DNA of 64,000 nucleotides from DATARH01 sp036489765 (GCA_036489765.1 DASXFE010000072.1:11530-75529), one strand, 5' to 3'; numbered from the stretch's first letter, positions 34,045-45,330 are shown. The notes: generated from the sequence alone by a model not told the origin. Made by a program: numbers and translations.

Positions 34045-35346
34045 ATGAAGATGCTTAATTACGCCGCGCCCGCGCTATTCGCCGTTTTTGTCGCTAGCGC
34101 CGCCCATGCCCAGGAACCCGCCGCCGCCGCGCATCCCGAGCAGCTCGGGTTTGCACCGGATCGGCTGGCGAAGATCACCGAGACGTACAAGGGGTTTGTC
34201 GACCGCAACGAGCTGCCCGGCGCGGTCCTGCTGATCGCGCGCGGCGACAAGATCGCCTATTTCGATGCGGTCGGGTTCGAGGATCGCGACAAGAAGACGC
34301 CGATGCGGAAGGACTCGATCTTCCGCCTCGCGTCGATGACCAAGCCGATCGTCGGGGTCGCGTTGATGACCCTTGTCGAGGAGGGCAAGGTCGACCTGAT
34401 GGCGCCCGTCTCGAAATACCTGCCAGAGTTCAAGGGGCTGAAGGTCGGGGTCGAGGCGGTCGAGCCGGGCACCGGCAAGCCGGCGCTGACATTGGAGCCG
34501 CAGCACCGCGAGATGACGGTGCAGGACCTGATGCGGCACACCGCCGGACTCGTCTACGGCAATAACGGCGACGGGCTCATCTACAAGATGTACCAGGACG
34601 CCAACGTCACCGACCGCAACCAGACCCTCACCGAGATGGTGACGAAACTGTCGAAGATCCCGCTCGCCCACCAGCCGGGGACGGAGTGGGAGTACAGCAT
34701 GGCGGTCGATGTGCAGGGCCGCATCATCGAGGTCGCCTCGGGGATGCCGCTCGACCAGTTCATCCAACAGCGCGTCGCCAAGCCGCTCGGCATGAGTGCG
34801 ACCGATTTCTTCGTCCACGAAGGCGATGTCGACCGCCTCGCCCAGGCACAGCCGGAGGGCGACCATCGCATGCCGCCCGACGTGACGAAGAAGCCGAACT
34901 TCTTCTCCGGCGGGGGCGGCCTCGTCGCGAGCGCGAGCGACTACCTCAAATTCACCGAGATGCTGCTGCATGAGGGAGCCTATTCGGGCGGCCGCATCCT
35001 CGCGCCGCACACGGTCAAGCTGATGACCTCGAACGCGCTGCCGCCCGATGTCAAATACGCCGACCTCGCGACCCGGTTCGCCGACATCGCACCGACGCCC
35101 ACAATGGGCCAGGGCTTTGGCCTCGACTTTTGCGTTCGGGTCGCCGAGGGGCACAACCCGCTTCCCGGCTCGGTCGGCAATTTCTACTGGACCGGCGCCT
35201 GGGGCACGACGTTCTGGGTCGACCCGAAGGAGCAGTTGATCGCGATCATGATGATCCAGACCCCGGCCGGGGTCGGCAGCCCGTTCCGCCAAGTCTTCCG
35301 TGCCATGACTTATGCCGCGCTGACCGAGGGCGAAGCCGGCCGCTGA
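34045..35346 (+). CDS. Secreted serine hydrolase (class C beta-lactamase / esterase family)
   Basis: 433 residues from the ATG at 34045 (GGGAGGGA upstream). A signal peptide (ALFAVFVASAAHAQ) precedes a penicillin-binding-protein-fold domain. The catalytic Ser and Lys are in SMTK (RLASMTKPIVG), and the second motif Tyr is in WEYSMAVD (YSM where YSN is usual). The third motif is probably AWGTTFWVD. It most resembles esterase EstB-like/beta-lactamase-related hydrolases rather than true AmpC, and I would not predict antibiotic resistance from it. Confidence 0.8.
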   Translation: MKMLNYAAPALFAVFVASAAHAQEPAAAAHPEQLGFAPDRLAKITETYKGFVDRNELPGAVLLIARGDKIAYFDAVGFEDRDKKTPMRKDSIFRLASMTKPIVGVALMTLVEEGKVDLMAPVSKYLPEFKGLKVGVEAVEPGTGKPALTLEPQHREMTVQDLMRHTAGLVYGNNGDGLIYKMYQDANVTDRNQTLTEMVTKLSKIPLAHQPGTEWEYSMAVDVQGRIIEVASGMPLDQFIQQRVAKPLGMSATDFFVHEGDVDRLAQAQPEGDHRMPPDVTKKPNFFSGGGGLVASASDYLKFTEMLLHEGAYSGGRILAPHTVKLMTSNALPPDVKYADLATRFADIAPTPTMGQGFGLDFCVRVAEGHNPLPGSVGNFYWTGAWGTTFWVDPKEQLIAIMMIQTPAGVGSPFRQVFRAMTYAALTEGEAGR

Positions 35347-35381
35347 AAAGCCTGAATCCCGCCACCAGATACTCTATCTTG

Positions 35382-35502
35382 GTCATTCCCGGGCGCCGTG
35401 GCGCGGCGAGCCCGGAACCCGGGAACACGGACCTTCGCCTATTTGGCACATTCCGTGTTCTTGGGTTCCGGGTCCCGTGCTACGCACGGTCCGCGAAATG
35501 AC
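35382..35502. repeat. Dispersed intergenic repeat, family D (copy 4)
   Basis: Starts GTCATTCCCGGG, ends CGCGAAATGAC, and contains the facing phrases CCCGGAACCCGGGAACAC and TTCTTGGGTTCCGGGTCCCG. It fills the gap upstream of glnS. Confidence 0.65.
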
Positions 35503-35524
35503 CTGAAAATTGGAACGGGCGCGT

Positions 35525-37210
35525 ATGGCGGCTGATGCAACGACAACAGAAGCGGGACGGGATTTCGTCCGCGACATCATCGCGGCGGATGTCGAATCCG
35601 GCCGCACAAAGACGGTCGTCACGCGGTTCCCGCCCGAGCCGAACGGGTACCTGCATATCGGCCACGCCAAGTCGATCGCCCTCAATTTCGGCGTCGCGCA
35701 GGAATTCGGCGGCCGCTGCAACCTGCGCTTCGACGACACCAACCCGACCAAGGAAGAACAGGAATTCATCGACGCGATCGAGCGCGATCTGCGCTGGCTC
35801 GGCTTCGATTGGGGGCCGCAGACCTTCCACGCCTCGGATTATTTTGACCAGCTTTACGACTGGGCCGAACACCTTATTCGGACCGGCGTCGCCTATGTCG
35901 ACGACACGCCGGCGGACAAGATGCGCGAGATGCGCGGCACGCTGACCGAGCCCGGCCGCAACAGCCCCTATCGCGACCGCTCGGTCGATGAAAACCTCGA
36001 CCTCTTCCGCCGCATGCGCGCCGGGGAGTTTCCCGACGGCGCCCGCGTCCTCCGCGCCAAGATCGACATGGCGTCAGGCAATATGAACCTGCGCGACCCG
36101 GTCCTCTACCGGATCATCCGCGCGACTCACCCGCGCACGGGCGACAAATGGTGCCTCTACCCGACCTATGATTTCGCGCACGGCCAGTCGGATGCGATCG
36201 AAGGCGTCACCCATTCGATCTGCACCCTCGAATTCGAGGATCATCGGCCGCTCTACGATTGGCTGATCGAGCACCTGCCCATTCACGAGAAATATGGCCC
36301 GGCGCGGCCGCGGCAGTACGAATTCGCCCGGCTCAATCTGACCTATACCGTGATGTCGAAGCGGTTTCTGCGCGCCCTCGTCGAGGAGGGGCGGATCAAG
36401 GGCTGGGACGACCCGCGCATGCCGACGCTGTCCGGTCTTCGGCGGCGCGGAGTCCCGCCGGCGGCGATCATCGAGTTCGCCCGTCGCGCCGGCGTCGCCC
36501 GCGCCAACAGCATCGTCGACCTCGGGATGTTCGATCACGCCGTGCGCGACGAGCTCAACCGCACCGCCGAACGGCGGATGGCCGTGCTGCGCCCGCTAAA
36601 GCTCGTGATCGACAACTACCCCGAGGGCCGGGCCGAGACGCTGACGGCGGTCAACCACCCCGACAACGAGGCGCTCGGCACCCGCGAAATCCCGTTCGCC
36701 CGCGAGCTCTACATCGAGCGCGACGATTTCATGGAGGCCGCGCCGAACAATTTCTACCGCCTGACCCCGGGCCGCGAGGTGCGCCTCCGCTACGCCTATC
36801 TCGTAACGTGCACCGAGGCGGTGAAGAACGCGGCCGGAGAGATCACCGAAATCCACTGCACCTACGATCCCGCGACGCGCGGCGGCAATGCCCCCGACGG
36901 CCGTCGCGTCCGCGGCACGATCCACTGGGTCCCGGCGGCCGCGTCGCTGGCGGCGGAAATCCGCCTCTACGACCCCCTCTTCACCCGCCCCGACCCCGGC
37001 GCCGGCGGCGACCTCTTCGCCGACCTCAACCCCGGCTCGCTCGAAGTGCTGACCGATTGCCGCCTCGAACCGTCCCTGACCGACGCCAAACCTGAACAGG
37101 CCCTCCAGTTCGAGCGTCTCGGCTACTTCACCCGCGACCCCGACCCGGGGTTGGTGTTCAACCGCACGATCGGGCTGAGAGACAGCTGGGCGAAGGCGCG
37201 GCAGGGGTAG
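35525..37210 (+). CDS. glnS: Glutaminyl-tRNA synthetase
   Basis: 561 residues, typical bacterial length. It charges tRNA-Gln with glutamine. The class I signature HIGH is intact in GYLHIGHAKS, and the KMSKS equivalent is VMSKRFL. RFPPEPNGYLHIG and LRFDDTNP are GlnRS/GluRS hallmarks. The C-terminal anticodon-binding barrels are present (LRYAYLVTCTEAVKNAAGE). Many alphaproteobacteria lack GlnRS and make Gln-tRNA by transamidation, so the gene may derive from transfer; base composition does not stand out by eye. The start at 35525 is the ATG that leaves a family-like N-terminus. Confidence 0.93.
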   Translation: MAADATTTEAGRDFVRDIIAADVESGRTKTVVTRFPPEPNGYLHIGHAKSIALNFGVAQEFGGRCNLRFDDTNPTKEEQEFIDAIERDLRWLGFDWGPQTFHASDYFDQLYDWAEHLIRTGVAYVDDTPADKMREMRGTLTEPGRNSPYRDRSVDENLDLFRRMRAGEFPDGARVLRAKIDMASGNMNLRDPVLYRIIRATHPRTGDKWCLYPTYDFAHGQSDAIEGVTHSICTLEFEDHRPLYDWLIEHLPIHEKYGPARPRQYEFARLNLTYTVMSKRFLRALVEEGRIKGWDDPRMPTLSGLRRRGVPPAAIIEFARRAGVARANSIVDLGMFDHAVRDELNRTAERRMAVLRPLKLVIDNYPEGRAETLTAVNHPDNEALGTREIPFARELYIERDDFMEAAPNNFYRLTPGREVRLRYAYLVTCTEAVKNAAGEITEIHCTYDPATRGGNAPDGRRVRGTIHWVPAAASLAAEIRLYDPLFTRPDPGAGGDLFADLNPGSLEVLTDCRLEPSLTDAKPEQALQFERLGYFTRDPDPGLVFNRTIGLRDSWAKARQG

Positions 37211-37212
37211 AA

Positions 37213-37325
37213 CCGTAGGATGGGCCGAGCGCAGAAGCAGGGCGGATCAGCGAAGCGTAATCCGCCGCGTCTTCGATCGATCGGCTCGCGGGCGTCGGGG
37301 GAATGCGCTTTGCTTTTCCGCCCTA
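37213..37325. repeat. Dispersed intergenic repeat, family F (copy 1)
   Basis: Starts GTAGGATGGGCCGAGCG, contains GGCGGATCAGCGAAGCGTAA and ends TTTCCGCCCTACG, an inverted-repeat layout seen in many proteobacteria. A partial copy lies at 46912-46960. Confidence 0.6.
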
Positions 37326-37329
37326 CGAG

Positions 37330-37998
37330 TTACGGAATCAGCCCCAGCTCCGCGAGCGCGCCAGGCAATTCATTGAACGTCGCCAACACCCGATTCGCCC
37401 CCAACGTCTGGATATCGCCGCGGGCGTAACCGTAGCTCATCAGGAACAGCGGCAGGCCGGCGGCGATGCCGGCGGCGGCGTCGTTTTCGCTGTCCCCGAT
37501 CATCGCACTGCGCGCCGGGTCGCCGCCCAGCACCTCGATGAGGCTCAGCAAATGGCCCGGATGCGGCTTGCGCACGGCGAAGCGGTCACCGCCGGCCACG
37601 CCGTCGAAAAGGCCGGCGATGCCCAGTTCGGCCAGCACGATCTCGCAGGCGCGTTGGGGCTTGTTGCTGCAGACGGCGGTGCGATAGCCCTTGAGGCGAA
37701 GATCGGCGAGGGTTTCGGGGACCCCTGGAAACGGGCGGCTCGAATTGGTCGCGTTGGCCTCGTAGATCGCGGTGTAGCGAGGCATCGCGGCAACGGCTTC
37801 GCCGGCGCTGCCGCCCCGCGCGGCAAAGCCGCGTTGCACCAGCATCGGCACCCCGTCGCCGATCATCGGCTTGACCTCGGCCACCGAAAGTGGCGGGTAG
37901 CCGTGCTCGCGCAAGACTTCGTTAAGCGAGATGGTCAAATCTGGAACGCTGTCCACGAGCGTCCCGTCGAGATCGAAGATCAGGAGAAAGCCGGGCAT
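37330..37998 (-). CDS. gph: HAD-family phosphatase, phosphoglycolate phosphatase type
   Basis: 222 residues. HAD motifs are all present: nucleophile Asp in FDLDGTLVDS, motif II in AVCSNKP, motif III Lys in RKPHPGHLL, and motif IV in MIGDSENDAAAG. The helical cap lies between motifs I and II. Phosphoglycolate phosphatase salvages 2-phosphoglycolate from DNA repair or photorespiration; related HAD enzymes with other sugar phosphates are possible. The ATG at 37998 is used because the HAD motif begins 8 residues later, as usual. It is divergent from glmU. Confidence 0.8.
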   Translation of the reverse strand: MPGFLLIFDLDGTLVDSVPDLTISLNEVLREHGYPPLSVAEVKPMIGDGVPMLVQRGFAARGGSAGEAVAAMPRYTAIYEANATNSSRPFPGVPETLADLRLKGYRTAVCSNKPQRACEIVLAELGIAGLFDGVAGGDRFAVRKPHPGHLLSLIEVLGGDPARSAMIGDSENDAAAGIAAGLPLFLMSYGYARGDIQTLGANRVLATFNELPGALAELGLIP

Positions 37999-38112
37999 GA
38001 CGTGGGACTTAGCACAAGTGGCGTCACACTTCGCAACAATCTGTGTTTTGGGGATAGGGGCGGCGCGTGAGATTCTTGCGTCCGGTCGCCCCGCCGATCG
38101 AGCGAGCTGCCC

Positions 38113-39447
38113 ATGAGCCGAAACCGATTTGCCGCCATCATCCTCGCCGCCGGCGAGGGCACGCGAATGCACTCGAAAAAGCCCAAGGTGCTGCACGAAG
38201 TCGCCGGCCGCGCCATGATCGCGCATGTGCTCGACGCGGTAGGCGCGCTCGACCCGGCCGAGACGATCGTCGTGCTCGCGCCCGGCATGGATGCGGTAGC
38301 GAAAGCCGTCGCGCCGGCGACGGTCGCGATCCAGGTTGAGGCGCGCGGCACCGGCCATGCGGTCCAGGCCGCCGAGACCGCGTTAACGGCCGCGGTCGAC
38401 ACGGTGCTGGTGCTGTTCGGCGACACGCCGCTGGTGTGCGCGGAAACCCTGGAGCGGCTGCTGGCGGCGCGGAAGGGCGGCGCCGCGGTCGTCATCGCCG
38501 GGATGCGTCCAGCCGACCCGTCGCCTTACGGCCGGCTCGTCGAAGACGGCGAGGGCATCGCCCGCATCGTCGAGGCCAAGGACGCGACGCCGGAGGAGTT
38601 CGCAATCGATCTCTGCAACGGCGGGATCATGGCGATCGACGCCAGGCGCGCGTTCGACCTCGTCGGCCGCATCGGGTGCGATAATGCCAAGGCCGAATAC
38701 TACCTGACCGACATCGTCGCGCTCGCTCGTGCCGACGGGCTGCGCTGCACCGTCGTCGAGATGCCGGCCGAGGATGTGCTCGGCGTCAACACCCGCGCCG
38801 AGCTCGCCGCGGCCGAGGCGATCATGCAGCAGCGGCTGCGCGCCCGCGCGATGGCGAACGGCGCGACCCTGATCGCGCCCGAGACCGTGTTCCTGTCGGC
38901 CGACACCGTCCTTGGCCGCGACGTGATCGTCGAGCCGAATGTCGTGTTCGGCGCCGGCGTTTCGGTCGGCGACGATGCGCTGATCCGCTCGTTCTCGCAT
39001 CTCGACAGGGCCACCATCGGCACCGGCGCGATCGTCGGCCCCTTTGCGCGGCTGCGGCCCGGCGCCATCCTCGAAGAGGATGTGCATGTCGGCAATTTCG
39101 TCGAGGTCAAGGCGACCCGCATCCGCGCCGGCGCCAAGGCCAACCACCTCGCCTATCTCGGCGACAGCGACATCGGCGCCCGCACCAACATCGGCGCGGG
39201 CACGATCACCTGCAATTATGACGGTTTTAACAAACATCGGACCATGATCGGCGCCGGCACGTTTATCGGATCGAACGCGACGCTGGTCGCGCCGATCTCG
39301 GTGGGCGACGGCGCCTTTGTCGCCGCCGGCAGCATCGTCACCCGCGACGTGCCCGCCGACGCGCTGACGATCGGCCGCGGCTCGCAGGTCGACAAGCCAG
39401 GGAGGGCGGTGGAGTTGCGGGCGAAGTTGAAAGGAAGCGGCCGCTAG
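38113..39447 (+). CDS. glmU: Bifunctional UDP-GlcNAc pyrophosphorylase / GlcN-1-P acetyltransferase
   Basis: 444 residues. The N-terminal uridylyltransferase domain (1 to about 230) starts with ILAAGEGTRMHSKKPK. The C-terminal left-handed beta-helix acetyltransferase has hexapeptide repeats, and VEVKATRIRAGAKANHLAYLG and NIGAGTITCNYDG are GlmU signatures. It makes UDP-N-acetylglucosamine for peptidoglycan and lipid A. It is followed by glmS in the same direction after a family C repeat. Confidence 0.96.
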   Translation: MSRNRFAAIILAAGEGTRMHSKKPKVLHEVAGRAMIAHVLDAVGALDPAETIVVLAPGMDAVAKAVAPATVAIQVEARGTGHAVQAAETALTAAVDTVLVLFGDTPLVCAETLERLLAARKGGAAVVIAGMRPADPSPYGRLVEDGEGIARIVEAKDATPEEFAIDLCNGGIMAIDARRAFDLVGRIGCDNAKAEYYLTDIVALARADGLRCTVVEMPAEDVLGVNTRAELAAAEAIMQQRLRARAMANGATLIAPETVFLSADTVLGRDVIVEPNVVFGAGVSVGDDALIRSFSHLDRATIGTGAIVGPFARLRPGAILEEDVHVGNFVEVKATRIRAGAKANHLAYLGDSDIGARTNIGAGTITCNYDGFNKHRTMIGAGTFIGSNATLVAPISVGDGAFVAAGSIVTRDVPADALTIGRGSQVDKPGRAVELRAKLKGSGR

Positions 39448-39470
39448 GCGCGTAGCTTCTACCTCCTCCT

Positions 39471-39546
39471 CGTATTACCGCGAAAGCGGGATTCAGGGCG
39501 AGCGAGGGAGCGGCTACGCCCGGGTTCCCGCTTTCGCGGGAATGAC
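39471..39546. repeat. Dispersed intergenic repeat, family C-like (copy 3)
   Basis: Inverted pair: ACCGCGAAAGCGGGATTCAG on the left and GGGTTCCCGCTTTCGCGGGA on the right, ending AATGAC. It lies between glmU and glmS. Confidence 0.55.
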
Positions 39547-39567
39547 CAATGAGAGGGATAGCGCCCT

Positions 39568-41391
<1,824 letters not shown>

Positions 41392-41516
41392 GAGCGTGTC
41401 CCGGGTGGAGGGTGTCCATGTGGTGAAGCTGGTTGCGAAGAGTATCCGAAAAGGCCGCGCAGCCATCGCGATAGCTCTTCTTCGCGCCGGTTCCGGCCAT
41501 TTGCGGGATTTAGTGA

Positions 41517-41536
41517 GCCTCCCTCTCGCGGGAGGC
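41517..41536. terminator. Hairpin between convergent glmS and antiporter genes
   Basis: Stem GCCTCCC / GGGAGGC (7 bp) with a 6-nt loop, followed on the plus strand by CATAATTCTCTGCTTTT. The rest of the 211-bp gap shows nothing recognisable. Confidence 0.45.
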
Positions 41537-41602
41537 CATAATTCTCTGCTTTTGCGCTTTTCGTATCATTCAAGGGCTTGTCCTCGAAGCGACCCCCGAA
41601 GG

Positions 41603-43399
41603 TCAGCGCCGGTCGCGCAGACGCTGCCGGCCGAGCACCCGGACCTGTGCCTCAGGGGCCATCGCCTTGATGGATGCCTGAAGCGCGTCTCGCCGTTCGT
41701 GGATCGAGGCGATGACCGGACCCATCGGCACGCCGACATCCACCAGCACGGCTTCGGAAAGCTGCAGGCTGGCTTCGATTGTCTCGGGCACCGCATGCGA
41801 GGCGCCGGTGCGATAGAGATGCGCCGCATGCCGGGCGTCGCGGGCGCGGGCGACGATCAGGAGGTCCGGCCGTTCCGCCCGTGCACCAGCGACCAGTTCA
41901 TCGGCCGCGCGTGAGTCGTCGAGAGTGATGACGAGGGCGCGCGCGGTGTCGAGATGCAGACGCCGCAGCAGTTCGACCTGCGTCATGTCGCCAAAATAGA
42001 CCGGCTTGCCGTCGGCGCGTTGGCGCGCAACCCGGTCGGGTTCCCGGTCGATCGCGACATAAGGCACCTCGTGTTCGTCGAGCAATCCGGCGACCGTCTG
42101 TCCGACGCGGCCGAAGCCGGCGATGATCACCCGCGGCGGCACGTCGAGATTCTCCGGCATCAGCAGGCCCGGATCGAGCGGCGCCGGAGATGCGAGGCGC
42201 TGCACAAGCCGGTCGCCCAGGGCGGACAGCAGCGGAATCGTCGCCATCGACAGCGCAGTGACGAACAGCACCACGCTCGCAGCTTCCGGTGGCAGCAGAT
42301 GCTCGGTCAGGGCAACCGATATGATGACGAAGGCGAATTCGCCGCCGGGGCCGAGCAACAATCCCGTGCGCAGCGCATTCCGCCAGCCTATCCCAAAGGC
42401 GCGCGTCAGCGGCGCCACGATCAACACCTTCAGCAGCACGACGCCAACAGCGGAACCGAGCACCAAGAGCGGATCGGCGACGAGCGTGCGGAGATCGAGG
42501 CTCATCCCAACGGACACGAGGAATACCCCGACGAAGAGGCCCTTGAAGGGATCGATCGTGACCTCGACCTGCCGGCGATACTCGGTGCCGGCCAACAGAA
42601 TGCCGCCGATCAGCGCGCCCAGCGCCATCGACAGGCCCGCCAGCGCCGTGGCGAGACCAGCCACGATGACGACGAGCAGGCAGGCCGCGACAAAGAGTTC
42701 GGGACTGCGGGTGCGCGCGACGCCGCGGAACAGCGGGCGCAGGGCCAGCCGGCCGAGGATGATAACCCCGGCCACGGCGATCACAGCCTGGGCAGCGCCA
42801 ATCCCAAATCCTGCCCAACCGCCAGTGCGGCTGCCGGGAGCCAGCGCCCCGAGCGCGAACAGCACCGGTACGACCGCCAGGTCCTGGAACAACAGGACGG
42901 CGAAACTGGTCCGACCGGTGGTCGTGTTGAGCCGTTTCTCCTCCGAGAGCACCTGGATGACCACTGCCGTCGATGACATTGCCAGGGCCAGACCGACGAC
43001 GGCCGCACTCGTCCAGCCGTAACCCAGCAACGCCGCGCCGCCCGCCACGGTCCCGCCACAGAGAACCACTTGGAGAAAGCCGAGGCCGAATACGAGCCGG
43101 CGCATCACGAGCAGCCGCTCAAGCGACAGTTCTAGGCCAATCATGAACAGCAGCAGCACGACCCCCAAATGCGCGATCGGCTTGATGGTCTCCGGCTCGC
43201 TAATGGTGATAGCCGATAGCCATGGAAGGCTGGGTGCCAAGGAGGCGAGCCCGAACGGGCCGACGACGACGCCGACGAGCATGAAGCCCAGAACCGAACT
43301 GATGCGCAGCCGATGAAAGAGCGGAATCACGACGGCAGCCGCGCCGAGGACGATGAGTGCCGCTTTATAAAGCGAGAGATCGAGGGAAGCTGGCTCCAT
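41603..43399 (-). CDS. CPA2-family monovalent cation:proton antiporter with TrkA-N domain
   Basis: 598 residues. About 12-13 hydrophobic segments cover residues 5-385, with the CPA2 patterns VGVVVGPFGLASL, HLGVVLLLFMIGLELS and LLGPGGEFAFVI. A cytosolic NAD-binding RCK/TrkA-N domain starts at about 410 with VIIAGFGRVGQTVAGLL. This KefB/KefC-like architecture exchanges K+ or Na+ for H+ and is gated by nucleotide or redox ligands. No KefF/KefG partner gene is adjacent. Confidence 0.88.
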   Translation of the reverse strand: MEPASLDLSLYKAALIVLGAAAVVIPLFHRLRISSVLGFMLVGVVVGPFGLASLAPSLPWLSAITISEPETIKPIAHLGVVLLLFMIGLELSLERLLVMRRLVFGLGFLQVVLCGGTVAGGAALLGYGWTSAAVVGLALAMSSTAVVIQVLSEEKRLNTTTGRTSFAVLLFQDLAVVPVLFALGALAPGSRTGGWAGFGIGAAQAVIAVAGVIILGRLALRPLFRGVARTRSPELFVAACLLVVIVAGLATALAGLSMALGALIGGILLAGTEYRRQVEVTIDPFKGLFVGVFLVSVGMSLDLRTLVADPLLVLGSAVGVVLLKVLIVAPLTRAFGIGWRNALRTGLLLGPGGEFAFVIISVALTEHLLPPEAASVVLFVTALSMATIPLLSALGDRLVQRLASPAPLDPGLLMPENLDVPPRVIIAGFGRVGQTVAGLLDEHEVPYVAIDREPDRVARQRADGKPVYFGDMTQVELLRRLHLDTARALVITLDDSRAADELVAGARAERPDLLIVARARDARHAAHLYRTGASHAVPETIEASLQLSEAVLVDVGVPMGPVIASIHERRDALQASIKAMAPEAQVRVLGRQRLRDRR

Positions 43400-43868
43400 C
43401 GTCCGACCCTAACAGGCGCGCTCCCCTCTCCGCGCCACGCATGCGTCGCTCAAGGGGCCGTCCTGTTGCTCAGGAGATTTGATCGTGCGATCCAAGACGT
43501 TGGTTGTGATGCTCAGGTGACCGGTGCCACCCCAAGCTTGGCGCCTGTCAGTGGCCGAAATGGGGCATGAGCCGAAGCGCACACGGCATCAGGGCCAAGG
43601 CTTCTTTGAGCCGTGCAGGCGACAGCCGCGCAACATCGTCGAGGCGGACTTCCTGCCGTCACCGCAAATCTGCCAAAATCCGCGTGTGGGAATAGAGTTC
43701 GATCGATTGCGAGCGCGCGCTGAAGCACTCCACCTCCTGTTAATTCGCGCGATAACAGGAGGGCAACAGGAGGCGGGCCTCCTGTTAATTTGCGGCGGCG
43801 GGTTGCCTTGTCGGTGGGCGGCTCGTACCTATGAATCAACTCCGACCGTGCCCCCCAGGGAGGATGCG
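43400..43868. other. 469-bp gap upstream of gabD
   Basis: No gene recognised; the frame open through it has no protein-like character. The notable content is the cluster of four CCTCCTGTT/AACAGGAGG sites at 43733-43786. The remainder shows nothing I can support. Confidence 0.5.
43733..43786. promoter_or_regulatory. Four alternating copies of a 9-bp inverted element
   Basis: The order is CCTCCTGTT (43733), AACAGGAGG (43754), AACAGGAGG (43765), CCTCCTGTT (43778), all perfect. The two forward copies extend to CCTCCTGTTAATT. Any forward/reverse pair can form a hairpin, so alternative structures are mutually exclusive. AACAGGAGG also contains AGGAGG, the core ribosome-binding sequence. It lies 83 bp before the gabD start. 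Protein operator or RNA switch is inference. Confidence 0.55.
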
Positions 43869-45329
43869 ATGCTGCAGCTCAAGGACCAGAAGCTCTTCCG
43901 CCAGCAATGCTACATCGACGGCGAGTGGGTCGGCGCCGATGGCGGCAAGACGATTCCCGTGACCGACCCGGCCTCGGGCGAGACGCTGGGCTCGGTGCCG
44001 CGGATGGGGGCGGACGAGACCCGCCGCGCGATCGAGGCGGCGAACCGGGCGCTGCCCGCCTGGCGCGCCAAGACCGCCAAGGAGCGCGCCACGATCCTGC
44101 GCAACTGGTTCAACCTGATGATGGCGAACCAGGACGACCTCGCCGCGCTGATGACCGCCGAGCAGGGCAAGCCGCTCACCGAGTCGAAGGGCGAGATCGC
44201 CTATGCCGCCAATTTCATCGAATGGTTCGCCGAGGAAGGAAAGCGCATCTACGGCGACACCATCCCCGCGCACGGCACCGACAAGCGCATCATCGTCCTG
44301 AAGGAGCCGATCGGCGTCACCGCGGCGATCACGCCGTGGAATTTTCCGTCCGCGATGATCACCCGGAAATGCGGCCCCGCGCTTGCGGCCGGGTGCACGA
44401 TGGTGGTGAAGCCGGCGACGCAGACCCCCTATTCGGCGCTGGCGCTGTGCGAATTGGCCGAGCGTGCCGGGGTGCCGAAAGGCGTCTTCTCATGTATCAC
44501 CGGCAGCGCCGGCGAGATCGGCGGCGAGATGACCTCGAACCCGATCGTGCGCAAGCTGACCTTCACCGGCTCGACCGAGATCGGCAAGCTATTGATGGAA
44601 CAGTGCGCCGGGACGGTGAAGAAGGTGTCCCTCGAATTGGGCGGTAATGCCCCGTTCATCGTCTTCGACGATGCCGATATCGAGATGGCGATCAAGGGCG
44701 CGATCGCGTCGAAGTACCGGAACGCCGGCCAGACTTGCGTCTGCGCCAACCGCATCCTCGTGCAGGACGGCGTCTATGACGCCTTCACCAAGCGCCTCGT
44801 CGAGGTCGCCGGCGAGATGAAGGTCGCCGCCGGGTTCGAGCCCGGCTCGGTGATCGGCCCGCTCATCGACATGAAGGCCGTCGAAAAGGTCGAGGCGCAT
44901 ATCGAGGACGCCGTGAAGAAGGGCGCCAAGATCGTCGCGGGCGGTCACCGCCACGCGCTCGGCGGCACGTTCTTCGAGCCGACCGTGCTGACCAATGTCA
45001 CCACCGATATGATCGTCACCCGCGAGGAGACGTTCGGCCCGGTCGCCCCGCTCTACCGCTTCAAGACCGAGGACGAGGCGGTGAGGATGGCGAACGACAC
45101 CGAATTCGGCCTCGCCGCCTATTTCTACAGCCGCGACGTCGGCCGCATCTTCCGCGTCGCCGAAGCGCTCGAATACGGCATCGTCGGCATCAACGAAGGC
45201 ATCATCTCAACCGAGATCGCCCCGTTCGGCGGCGTCAAGGAATCAGGCATCGGCCGCGAAGGCTCGAAATACGGCATTGAGGACTACCTCGAAATCAAAT
45301 ACCTCTGCCTCGGCGGCATCGATCGCTGA
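43869..45329 (+). CDS. gabD: NAD(P)-dependent succinate-semialdehyde dehydrogenase
   Basis: 486 residues. It oxidises succinic semialdehyde to succinate, usually in GABA degradation. The ALDH landmarks are PWNFPSAMITRK, FTGSTEIGK, the general-base Glu in LELGGNAPF and the catalytic Cys in NAGQTCVCANR, a GabD-like context. The ATG at 43869 has GGGAGG 5 nt upstream. No GABA aminotransferase is nearby. Other semialdehydes are possible. Confidence 0.88.
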   Translation: MLQLKDQKLFRQQCYIDGEWVGADGGKTIPVTDPASGETLGSVPRMGADETRRAIEAANRALPAWRAKTAKERATILRNWFNLMMANQDDLAALMTAEQGKPLTESKGEIAYAANFIEWFAEEGKRIYGDTIPAHGTDKRIIVLKEPIGVTAAITPWNFPSAMITRKCGPALAAGCTMVVKPATQTPYSALALCELAERAGVPKGVFSCITGSAGEIGGEMTSNPIVRKLTFTGSTEIGKLLMEQCAGTVKKVSLELGGNAPFIVFDDADIEMAIKGAIASKYRNAGQTCVCANRILVQDGVYDAFTKRLVEVAGEMKVAAGFEPGSVIGPLIDMKAVEKVEAHIEDAVKKGAKIVAGGHRHALGGTFFEPTVLTNVTTDMIVTREETFGPVAPLYRFKTEDEAVRMANDTEFGLAAYFYSRDVGRIFRVAEALEYGIVGINEGIISTEIAPFGGVKESGIGREGSKYGIEDYLEIKYLCLGGIDR

Positions 45330-45330
45330 G

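Noticed and set aside
39448..39567. glmS riboswitch/ribozyme upstream of glmS
   Set aside because: The 120-bp gap is taken up by a family C-like inverted repeat, and the ribozyme core sequence is not visible; that ribozyme is typical of Firmicutes.
43527..43868. N-terminal extension of GabD from the longer open frame
   Set aside because: The sequence before 43869 is not protein-like, passes through the repeat quartet, and the ATG at 43869 has a strong ribosome site.
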